Made by a program: the position numbers and the translations under genes | Source of the DNA: Bacteriovorax stolpii | GTDB taxonomy: Bacteria > Bdellovibrionota > UBA1018 | Length of the DNA stretch: 42,990 nucleotides | Assembly (NCBI GenBank): GCA_945860415.1 | Contig: CAMAQA010000018.1 | Location: forward strand, 1-42,990 | Reading direction: 5' to 3' | Shown here: positions 17,418 through 24,428 of the stretch, piece after piece | Position numbering within the stretch: the first letter of the stretch is position 1 | Layout: each line of letters starts with the position of its first letter | Notes under the pieces: model-generated | Databases searched by the model: none | Told to the model about the DNA's origin: nothing | What the model saw: only the letters and a program-made list of their open reading frames with translations

Positions 17418-18125
17418 ATGAAAATCGGCATCCTGGCAGCCCTCCCTCAAGAGATCGATTCGATCATCGGCGTGCTCGCCAAGACCCATGCAACCGAGGT
17501 GGGACTTCGCACCTATCATTTCGGATCACTTCACGGAGTCGAGTGCGTGCTCGTCCATTCCAGGATCGGAAAAGTGGCGGCTGCTTCTACAGCCACGCAG
17601 CTCATTGATCGGTTTGAAGTGGATCGCGTGCTGTTTACCGGTGTTGCTGGAGGCGTGGGCCACGGAGTGCATCGTGGCGATATCGTCATCGGCACCGAGT
17701 TGATCCAGCATGATCTCGATGCCTCTCCGTTCTTTGCACGCCACGAGGTTCCTCTGCTCGGACTAAAGCGATTCGCGACTGACGCCAAAATGAATGCGGG
17801 ACTGCTCGCGGCTGCTCGCGAGATCGCGGGTGGGCGCGGGCACTCCGTGCATTCCGGATTGATCGCCACGGGAGATCAGTTTTTCTCCAGCAATGAGTCG
17901 GTGAGCCAGCTGCGCTCACAGATTCCGGACACGCTCTGCGTGGAGATGGAAGGAGCCGCCGTCGCGCAGATCTGCCACGAGCACGCCGTGCCGTTTTCCA
18001 TCATCCGCACCATTTCAGATTCTGCCGATGACGGCGCAGTAACGGATTTTTCAGAATTCCTGCACGATGTGGCCGGCCCGTATGCGCTGGGAGTCGTCAG
18101 CGGGTTTTTGAAAAGCATCAGATAA
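17418..18125 (+). CDS. mtnN: 5'-methylthioadenosine / S-adenosylhomocysteine nucleosidase
   Basis: A 235-aa PNP-fold enzyme that cleaves MTA and SAH to adenine plus the ribosyl thiol, clearing products of SAM-dependent reactions. E12 (LPQEID), the MEGAA segment at 177-181 and D201 (RTISDSADD) correspond to the family's catalytic and ribose-binding residues. ATG 17418 starts directly at MKIGILAALP, the normal N-terminus; the open frame upstream runs through the terminator hairpin and is not coding. It is convergent with msrB, with only three bases between the stops. Confidence 0.95.
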   Translation: MKIGILAALPQEIDSIIGVLAKTHATEVGLRTYHFGSLHGVECVLVHSRIGKVAAASTATQLIDRFEVDRVLFTGVAGGVGHGVHRGDIVIGTELIQHDLDASPFFARHEVPLLGLKRFATDAKMNAGLLAAAREIAGGRGHSVHSGLIATGDQFFSSNESVSQLRSQIPDTLCVEMEGAAVAQICHEHAVPFSIIRTISDSADDGAVTDFSEFLHDVAGPYALGVVSGFLKSIR

Positions 18126-18128
18126 AGC

Positions 18129-18881
18129 TCAGAGCTTCTTGAAAAGCTTCCGAAACTCGCCATATCCCGCCTTCTCGAGCTCATCCTTGGGGATGAATTT
18201 GAGCGAGGCCGAGTTGATGCAGTAGCGAAGCCCGCCCGCATCACGAGGGCCATCATCAAACACATGCCCGAGGTGCGCATCACCGGTCTTGCTGCGGACC
18301 TCGGTCCGCACCATGCCGTGGCTCCGGTCATCGATCTTCACGATTTCGGTGTCTTCAATGGGCCGCGTAAAAGACGGCCAGCCCGTGCCCGAGTCAAATT
18401 TGTCGAGCGACGAGAAGAGCGGCTTACCGGAGATGACGTCGACGTAGATTCCGGGCTCCTTGTGGTTCCAGTAGGCGTTCTGAAACGGCGGTTCGGTTCC
18501 ACCCTCGCAGGCCACGCGGTACTGGGTCGGGGTCAGCTTTCGCTTCAGCTCTTCGTTCGACATGCGTCCATCTCCCGTTCGTTGCTGCGAGATCGGCTGG
18601 CTTTGCGGCACGCTCGATCCAAAAATCCAGGCCTTCACTAGCGGATTCACATCCGTGCCCAGCCAGAGGCGTGGCGCGGCATATCCCGCAAGGATCACAT
18701 AAGCGAGCAGGGTCCACGACCGAAACCAGATCTTGCGTCCAATGGTCTTTTGACGAGGCAGGCCCCACATGCGCAGTGCAAACATTCCCACGAGGAGGAA
18801 CGCCTCGGTCAGGTAAAGCCAGCGACGATTCGGATCATTCGAAAGCTTGAGAATCAAGAGCTGAAATTCTGTCGGATCCAT
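18129..18881 (-). CDS. msrB: Membrane-anchored peptide-methionine (R)-S-oxide reductase MsrB
   Basis: A 250-aa protein in two parts. Residues 20-80 hold two hydrophobic helices ([20 protein letters not shown] and the stretch [19 protein letters not shown]) and a linker. Residues 107-250 are a complete MsrB domain: [32 protein letters not shown] and the catalytic Cys221 in [13 protein letters not shown]. MsrB reduces the R-sulfoxide of methionine. Both zinc CxxC pairs are missing (YVDVISG where a CVVC form is usual) and the usual resolving Cys of SGCGWPSF is Thr166; C125 is the only other cysteine in the domain and may resolve. The two helices imply membrane tethering; the side of the membrane is not clear. 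Confidence 0.92.
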   Translation of the reverse strand: MDPTEFQLLILKLSNDPNRRWLYLTEAFLLVGMFALRMWGLPRQKTIGRKIWFRSWTLLAYVILAGYAAPRLWLGTDVNPLVKAWIFGSSVPQSQPISQQRTGDGRMSNEELKRKLTPTQYRVACEGGTEPPFQNAYWNHKEPGIYVDVISGKPLFSSLDKFDSGTGWPSFTRPIEDTEIVKIDDRSHGMVRTEVRSKTGDAHLGHVFDDGPRDAGGLRYCINSASLKFIPKDELEKAGYGEFRKLFKKL

Positions 18882-18962
18882 TCACGAAGCAGTCTTGCAC
18901 GACTCTTCCAGTTTTATCAAAAGTTCCGATTCGTTCTTTGAATTTTAAAAACTCAGCAGCTC

Positions 18963-19289
18963 GTGAGGAACATCGCCGCCGAGCGTATCCACTCGGTCGT
19001 CAGTAAATTTCCGAGCCTGGCCCAGCAGACGGTGACGGTCACCCTCGAGATGGAAAACTCGCCCACTCAACCGGGCGCAGACCTGTTCTCGGTCAAAGTG
19101 CATTTTCAAGGCCGGCGTCACAAGAGCCTGACCATAAGGAAGAGTTCGATCGAACTTCACTCGGCACTGGCTGAAGTGGCGGATCATCTACTCGAGGCCA
19201 TTCACCGTTTCGAAGAGCGTGACCGCTCCAAGAGAAGAAAGGCTGCTCGCCGCATTCCGCTCCTGACTCCTGCATTCGGTACGACCTGA
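18963..19289 (+). CDS. Short HPF/RaiA (S30AE)-like ribosome-associated protein
   Basis: A 108-aa protein beginning at GTG 18963. VTVTLEMENSPTQPGADLFSVKVHF followed by a basic strand (RRHKSLTIRKS) and a helix (SALAEVADHLLEAIHRFEERD) follows the S30AE fold of hibernation-promoting factors, which bind the 30S decoding region in stationary phase. The first beta strand normally present (about 15-20 residues) is missing; the frame upstream is open only eight codons to a TGA and has no better start, so the protein is N-terminally short or uses a non-standard start. The stop abuts the stop of the GGDEF gene on the other strand (TGATCA). Confidence 0.6.
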   Translation: MRNIAAERIHSVVSKFPSLAQQTVTVTLEMENSPTQPGADLFSVKVHFQGRRHKSLTIRKSSIELHSALAEVADHLLEAIHRFEERDRSKRRKAARRIPLLTPAFGTT

Positions 19290-19925
19290 TCACCGAGGCG
19301 AGCCTGCAACGCAGGTTCGATTGCGGCCCGAGCGTTTCGCTTCGTAAAGGGCCTCGTCGGCGCGCTTCAGGCTCGCCTCTTCTTCTCCCTCCACGGCCTG
19401 GCTGGAGTGGCAAAGCCCCTGGCTGACGGTGATGCCGATTCCGGCCACGCGCTCGTGGATGGCGTCAGAAATCCGCGAGCCGCGGTCGATCGATCCGGCA
19501 TAGGCCACGGCGAACTCTTCGCCCCCATAACGGCCACAAACCACGCCTGCGGATTCAAAATCGCGCAGCAGCAGTCCGAGTCGGCGGATGACCTCGTCGC
19601 CCTTGTCATGGCCTTCGGTGTCGTTGATTTTCTTGAAGTGGTCGACATCGACCAAGAGTACTCCGCACTCGGCGCCGCGGGCGACACAGTCTCGAATCTG
19701 TGCCCGCCATTTTTCGAAGAAGGCGTTTCGGCGAAGCAGCGACGAGAGCTCGTCGCGCTCGCTCTTTTCGGCGATTTGTTCGACGCGAACCAGGAGCGTT
19801 TCGTACACGCGTTCGAGCTGTGAGATTCCGCCCAGCACTTCAAAGAGCATGGCGCGGGTGGATTCTTCGAGTGTCGGAGCACTGGAGCGGGAGTTCATCA
19901 TCGAGAGCGCGGCTGAGGACTTCAT
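19290..19925 (-). CDS. GGDEF-domain diguanylate cyclase
   Basis: A 211-aa soluble protein. Residues 20-60 form a helical, probably coiled-coil N-terminus; the GGDEF domain covers about 55-205 with LLVDVDHFKKINDTEGHDKGD (split over 90-110) and the active-site GRYGGEEF at 131-138. The enzyme would make cyclic di-GMP from two GTP. No inhibitory RxxD site is visible at the usual place five residues before GGEEF, so product inhibition is probably lost. There is no receiver, PAS or membrane input, so dimerisation through the N-terminal helix is the only visible control. An alternative start is the Met at residue 9 or 10. Confidence 0.93.
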   Translation of the reverse strand: MKSSAALSMMNSRSSAPTLEESTRAMLFEVLGGISQLERVYETLLVRVEQIAEKSERDELSSLLRRNAFFEKWRAQIRDCVARGAECGVLLVDVDHFKKINDTEGHDKGDEVIRRLGLLLRDFESAGVVCGRYGGEEFAVAYAGSIDRGSRISDAIHERVAGIGITVSQGLCHSSQAVEGEEEASLKRADEALYEAKRSGRNRTCVAGSPR

Positions 19926-20262
19926 GGTTCAACCTCCGGTTCAGACCCTGGTGGGTACGCCCTGAAGTAGAGCATGCGGAGTGCCAATGCGGGGCGCCCC
20001 ATTCCGGCGAGGCAAACCCTTGAAAATGGGCCTTTTCGATCCTGCGACCGGAGTTCTGGTGTCTCGCGCGACCTGTGTCGAGACCGGGTAAAAAACGACA
20101 CGGTCTGCGGAAATCGTCCAGAAGTTCGACAGTTTGCGCGACTTCAGGACTATCCGCGAACTGACAGAATTTCAGGAGTTTGTCAGCGCCCAAGGAGGTC
20201 GCCGGCCTGCGACCGCGATATACCCAGCCCAACACAAAAACCGGATTCAAAGGAAGCTCACC
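19926..20262. other. Divergent intergenic region with inverted repeats
   Basis: This 337-base gap lies between the GGDEF gene (minus) and a small secreted gene (plus). It contains a perfect palindrome GGGGCGCCCC near 19991-20000, GGCAAACC followed by a GAAA run near 20010-20025, and a dyad with GTCTCG near 20060 and CGAGAC near 20078, followed by GGGTAAAAAACG. No gene is convincing in any frame. It must hold two promoters and could hold a structured leader, but I cannot match a known RNA class. Confidence 0.4.
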
Positions 20263-20679
20263 ATGAAGTCATTCAAAGCCGCCTCGATGATGACCCTCGC
20301 AGTCCTCGCCGCCACCTATTTCAGCTTCTCGAACAGCGCACGCGCAGATGAGGTCGACTGCGTCCTCGGATTTCAAAACTGCGAAAACGCCGCCGAATGG
20401 GCGCAGGCGATCTCTTCATCCAGCATCTTCCTGCCGCTACTCACTTCCGCAAATATCACGGTCAATGCCGACCAGAAGGCCCTGATCGCCCACTCGGCCC
20501 TCGAAGACGCAGCAGTCTACTTTGAGTCAGGTCAGATGACTGGAATCCTGCCGGCGGCGGTTCGGGACATCAAGCTGGTGCTCGCTCGTCGCGATGGTGT
20601 CGCAGCGGAATCGATCTCGGATTCCGAGGCGGTGGAAGCCCTCACCCTGATCGCCGAGGCGGCGCTTCAAGGGGAGTGA
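20263..20679 (+). CDS. Small secreted protein, possibly DUF2388-like
   Basis: A 138-aa protein with an AAGGAAG ribosome-binding site and a signal peptide (MKSFKAASMMTLAVLAATYF to SFSNSARA, cleavage before DEVDC). The mature part has two cysteines close together (DCVLGFQNC) and a helical body: ALIAHSALEDAAVYFESGQMTG, then ISDSEAVEALTLIAEAAL. The layout of a serine-rich start, an ALEDAAVYFESG helix and a final SDxEAVEAL helix resembles DUF2388 proteins of Pseudomonas, but the match is by eye and weak. The function is unknown. The remnant ATPase frame begins in the overlap with its stop. Confidence 0.78.
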   Translation: MKSFKAASMMTLAVLAATYFSFSNSARADEVDCVLGFQNCENAAEWAQAISSSSIFLPLLTSANITVNADQKALIAHSALEDAAVYFESGQMTGILPAAVRDIKLVLARRDGVAAESISDSEAVEALTLIAEAALQGE

Positions 20680-21170
20680 AATGGGGTTCAGCCATTGGCG
20701 ATCACCGGAAGGACAAATGCGCCCACGCTTTGCTGCGAGGCTACGCCGGCACCTACCTGAAGGAAGAAATCGAAAATGAAGCCACTCTCAAGGGGCTGCA
20801 GGGTCTGGGGCGCCTGCTTTTCGAACAGCTCTTCTTTTCTCAGCTTCTGGCGAGCGCGAAGGAGCAGGACATTCCGATCGAGGTCTCGAGCTTTCGAACG
20901 CGAGGAGGACTGGAGATCGACTTCGTCCTCCGTGTTCACGGACAGACGACCCTGGTTGAACTCAAGGCCAGCACCTCGATTCATTCGGGTGACGTGCAGG
21001 CGCTCTTGAACGCGCGCCGCACAGCTCGCGAACTCGAAAAGGTGCAGCTTCTGCTCGGCCATCTGGGTGAGCCCCCCCTGCGCCTCGGAGAAGTGGATGC
21101 TCTGCCGTGGCAGATGGGCCCTGAAAAAAACAGGACTCTCAGGGTATTCTCGCCCTGCGGTTCTTGCTAG
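20676..21170 (+). pseudogene. Decayed AAA_14 / DUF4143 ATPase remnant
   Basis: A 164-codon frame that keeps pieces of a DUF4143 ATPase in the right order but lacks most of it. Residues 18-32 (ALLRGYAGTYLKEEI) match the segment that normally follows the ATPase domain. Only 14 residues later, at 46-57, comes RLLFEQLFFSQL, which normally lies well over 100 residues further on; GLEIDFVL (78-85) and LVELKAS (93-99) are the nuclease-like core. The N-terminal P-loop domain is absent and the interior is deleted. It is preceded by GTG overlapping the previous stop, but is unlikely to make a working protein. It is the third family member in this window. Confidence 0.75.
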
Positions 21171-21184
21171 CGTCGTAAACTGAA

Positions 21185-22555
21185 ATGAAGATTCAGTTTC
21201 TCGGCGCCACCACGACGGTCACCGGCTCACGGTATCTCATCACTTCGGGCAACACGACGGTTCTGGTCGATTGCGGGCTCTTTCAAGGATTCAAGAGCCT
21301 GCGACTCAAGAACTGGTCGAACTTTCCAGTAGACCCAAAGAAGCTCGATGCCGTCTTTCTCACCCACGCCCATCTCGACCACAGCGGCTACATTCCGCTG
21401 CTCGTGAAACAGGGCTTTCGAGGCCCCGTCTACGCCACTCGACTCACGATTGATCTTTGCGGACTGCTGCTTCCGGACTCCGGCTACCTGCAGGAAGAAG
21501 AAGCGCGCCTGGCCAATCAGCGGGGATACTCCAAGCACCATCCGGCCCTCCCCCTCTATACGGCCGATGATGCCAAGCGCAGCCTGGAATCGTTCAAGAA
21601 GGTGCCGTGGTACAAACCCAACCACATCTCTCGCAAGGGACGCGGCAACCTTCAGTTCGAGTATCATCCGGCGGGGCACCTTCCGGGTGCGGCGAGTATC
21701 GTCGTTCAGGGCGAGCAAGCGAGCATCGCCTTCTCAGGAGACCTCGGACGCACGTCGGATCCCCTCGTGCGCGCGCCCGATCCGCGTTTTGGCGCCGACT
21801 ATCTCGTGGTCGAATCCACGTATGGCGATCGAATTCATCCGACGACGGATCCGGAAGATCAGCTTCGCCAGGTCGTGCTTCGCACTTTCGAGAGGTCCGG
21901 AACCGTGGTCATTCCGTCGTTTGCCGTGGGCCGAGCGCAGCTCGTTCTGCATTACCTGCTGCAACTCAAACGAAAGCGGGCGATTCCGGACATTCCGGTC
22001 TACCTCAATAGCCCCATGGCGGCGCAGGCGAAGCATGCCTGGTCGACCCACTCGGCAGAGCTCAAGATCAGTCGAGAAGAGCTGGCCGAAATCTGGAGAT
22101 CGGTACGCATCATCGGCTCGCAGGAAGAGTCCGTCGCCCTCAATGAAAAAACCGAGCCCTCGATCATCGTGGCAGCGAGTGGAATGGCCACGGGTGGCCG
22201 CATCCTGCACCATCTGAAGCGCTTCGCACCACACCGCCAGAATACGATTCTTTTTGCCGGATATCAGGCGGGCGGAACGCGCGGTGACCTCATGGTTCGA
22301 GGTGCCGAGAGCGTCAAGATTCACGGTGAACAGTGGCCGATTCGAGCTGAAGTGATTCACCTCGATAATCTTTCGGCCCATGCAGACTCCAACGAACTGA
22401 TCGAGTGGGTCGGCAGCCTCCATAGAAAGCACAGACGCATCTTCATCACCCATGGTGATCGGGACGCCGCCGAGGCGCTCAGAAAGCGACTGGTGAACGA
22501 GCTGGGCCTCGAAGCGTCGATTCCGGAAGAGCTCGAGGAGTTTGAGCTGGCATGA
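21185..22555 (+). CDS. Beta-CASP metallo-beta-lactamase RNA-processing nuclease (CPSF-like)
   Basis: A 456-aa protein with the full beta-CASP layout. The zinc motif HxHxDH is H61, H63, D65, H66 in THAHLDHSG. EYHPAGHLPGA and FSGDLGR are motifs 3 and 4. The beta-CASP insertion (VESTYGDRIHP to IVAASGMATGGRILHH) and the C-terminal RMMBL part (LDNLSAHADSNELIEW, then FITHGD) follow. Members such as TTHA0252 are endo/exoribonucleases related to CPSF-73. It acts on RNA in the cytoplasm. No strong ribosome-binding site is visible. Its last 77 bases overlap tail-to-tail with the gene on the opposite strand. Confidence 0.92.
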   Translation: MKIQFLGATTTVTGSRYLITSGNTTVLVDCGLFQGFKSLRLKNWSNFPVDPKKLDAVFLTHAHLDHSGYIPLLVKQGFRGPVYATRLTIDLCGLLLPDSGYLQEEEARLANQRGYSKHHPALPLYTADDAKRSLESFKKVPWYKPNHISRKGRGNLQFEYHPAGHLPGAASIVVQGEQASIAFSGDLGRTSDPLVRAPDPRFGADYLVVESTYGDRIHPTTDPEDQLRQVVLRTFERSGTVVIPSFAVGRAQLVLHYLLQLKRKRAIPDIPVYLNSPMAAQAKHAWSTHSAELKISREELAEIWRSVRIIGSQEESVALNEKTEPSIIVAASGMATGGRILHHLKRFAPHRQNTILFAGYQAGGTRGDLMVRGAESVKIHGEQWPIRAEVIHLDNLSAHADSNELIEWVGSLHRKHRRIFITHGDRDAAEALRKRLVNELGLEASIPEELEEFELA

Positions 22556-24335
22556 CTGTTCCCGCCGCTTCAACAGCCGGAAGCAGCTGATCGACGGCCT
22601 TCACCAGACCCGGGTCCTGTCCACCTGAAGCACAGGCGTTCACACCGGCGCTCGAGGGTAGGAGCTTGCAGGCCACATCGTCCAGATCGTTAAAGCCAGC
22701 ACCACGAGGCTTGCAGTGCTTGGCCGCAAACGCAGCGCCCGCTTCGTGCTGGGCCACGGTCCACTCCCAGTCCATCAGGTAGGTCAGCGCTTTGAGGCGC
22801 GCCTTTTCAAAACGCTCGTCGCTCCAGCCCTTCGGCGCCTTTGCCGGAGGCGCCTTGCCCGACTTCTCGTCGAGATACTGCTGCACCGGATCGCCCTGCC
22901 ACGGCAATCGCCAATTGGTGTGAAGCGACACTCCGGCGATGGAAGTACCAACCGTCATCGAGTCGAAGATTTTTGCGGCGTCACGCTCGATCCATACTGC
23001 TTCAATCTGTGAACGTTTTTTCTCTTCCTCCTGCTTCAAACGCGCGGGATCCAGATGCGAAAGCCCGCTCAGGTACGACTGAACGCCAGGCTCAGAACGT
23101 TCCTTTCTCCACTGCTCCAGGCTCTTGGGTCCTCCATCACGGGCGAGCAAGTCGCCATAGTCAAATTCCTCCCGCGCAAGGCCCTTCAAGCCGCTCTGAA
23201 GCACGTCTTGCATCCGCACGGTTCGATACGCCCAGGCAAGCTTCTTCGCTGCCTCCTGCACGGCAGCCGGATGTCCTCCCGATTGGATGCCCTCACACGC
23301 CACGAGTGCCCCTCCATAGACGTGGTAATATTTTGCCGGAAGTGCCGCTGCTCCGCGCTCAGGCGACTGAATCCGCCCCACCCGATCCTTCACCTGCTGT
23401 GAAACGTCGGCATCCGAGCCGAGAGACTGAGGAAGATAGAAGAGCGATGTTCGATTCGGACAGGAAACCGAGCCCTGCGGCTTGCGAACACGAATCTTGC
23501 CCTCGACGACCTGCGACCGAAAGTCTCGATAGCTCTTGAGCTTACTTTCGCTCGCTTCTCGCTGATCCGCACGCTGAAGTGGAATCGCATCCATGTCCCT
23601 CTGAAATGCCTCGATGGTGTCATCGATCACCCGAAGGACCAGTTCTTGAGGAAACTCGGCAGCCGAGGGCCCCTGGACCGAGATCGCTCCCTGCGCGAGA
23701 TCGTCATGACCGCAAACACCGATGAGTGCCATGGCAAGACCCGAATCACCGCCGGCCAGCTGGAGCGCGCGGTCCCAGAGCCACCCCGGTTTCATCGATC
23801 CCGGTGCGAGAGGTCCTGAAGGTCCGTCGCCACAAACCTGGCCCAGGTTGGGTCGACACGACCGTGCTCGCGAGTCGAGCAATCCAATTTCCGCGTAAAA
23901 TCGAGCTGCCAGTTCAGAAAAACAGGGATTCTGATAGAGGCGACGCCGCTGGAACTGCATCATCGAATCATTTCCGGCACCCACCGCACTGCCCTTGAAA
24001 CTGGGGTAAGCATTCGGATCGATCATCTGCCGCATCTTCTCTGCAGCGCGGCGATTGCCAGCGCCTGGAAGCCATTCCGGCATTCCGGTCAGCATTCTTT
24101 CGAGGGTGTCGGAGGCCTGGCCTGCCAGGCTGGGCTCCTTCTGGTAATCGGCATTACCGTCGAAGGGCGACCCTGGAATCAGTGATAGCGCTTTGATGAT
24201 CTTGTGCTTGCCCTCGAAGGCCGACGAGGATGCCGACGAGGGCGCGCCGCTGGCGATCGCGCGCGAAACCCCAAACAGCAGGAGCTGCGAGCCAAGCAGC
24301 ATCATCGGAATGATCAATCGCGCCGGTACCAGCAT
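22479..24335 (-). CDS. Secreted 618-aa protein of unknown function
   Basis: The protein begins with a hydrophobic leader (MLVPARLIIPMMLLGSQLLL, then FGVSRAIASG), a signal peptide or signal anchor, behind an AGGAGAG ribosome-binding site. The mature part has about ten cysteines and several conserved-looking blocks (CGDGPSGPLAPGSMKPGWLW, LALIGVCGHDDLAQGA-like text, PAKYYHVYGGALVACEGIQS). VYGGALVACEG and the helical QEAAKKLAWAYRTVRMQD suggest an all-helical periplasmic fold. I do not recognise the family. It is transcribed alone, divergent from nothing close, and overlaps the nuclease gene by 77 bases at its 3' end. Confidence 0.83.
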   Translation of the reverse strand: MLVPARLIIPMMLLGSQLLLFGVSRAIASGAPSSASSSAFEGKHKIIKALSLIPGSPFDGNADYQKEPSLAGQASDTLERMLTGMPEWLPGAGNRRAAEKMRQMIDPNAYPSFKGSAVGAGNDSMMQFQRRRLYQNPCFSELAARFYAEIGLLDSRARSCRPNLGQVCGDGPSGPLAPGSMKPGWLWDRALQLAGGDSGLAMALIGVCGHDDLAQGAISVQGPSAAEFPQELVLRVIDDTIEAFQRDMDAIPLQRADQREASESKLKSYRDFRSQVVEGKIRVRKPQGSVSCPNRTSLFYLPQSLGSDADVSQQVKDRVGRIQSPERGAAALPAKYYHVYGGALVACEGIQSGGHPAAVQEAAKKLAWAYRTVRMQDVLQSGLKGLAREEFDYGDLLARDGGPKSLEQWRKERSEPGVQSYLSGLSHLDPARLKQEEEKKRSQIEAVWIERDAAKIFDSMTVGTSIAGVSLHTNWRLPWQGDPVQQYLDEKSGKAPPAKAPKGWSDERFEKARLKALTYLMDWEWTVAQHEAGAAFAAKHCKPRGAGFNDLDDVACKLLPSSAGVNACASGGQDPGLVKAVDQLLPAVEAAGTVMPAQTPRALPESTLRGPARSPVAF

Positions 24336-24364
24336 TCACTCTCCTGAAGAACTCCAATCAAGAC

Positions 24365-24409
24365 AGGGGCCGGACCCCCCTACTGCCGAGTGGGAGATCC
24401 GGCCCCTGC
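24365..24409. terminator. Large GC-rich hairpin after the response-regulator gene
   Basis: CAGGGGCCGGA (24365 on this strand) pairs perfectly with TCCGGCCCCTG (ending 24409) over 11 positions, and further C/G runs inside the loop extend the stem. It lies between the sigma54 regulator stop (24429, minus) and the 618-aa protein start (24335, minus). There is no T run on either side, so it may be a transcript-end stabiliser or a factor-assisted stop rather than a classical intrinsic terminator. Confidence 0.5.
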
Positions 24410-24428
24410 ACGTCCGAAAAAAGCGCCG

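Noticed and set aside
19995..20100. Possible c-di-GMP (GEMM-I) riboswitch
   Set aside because: GGCAAACC and a GAAA loop are present, but the downstream GACGCAAAGCC and the second helix of the aptamer are not found.
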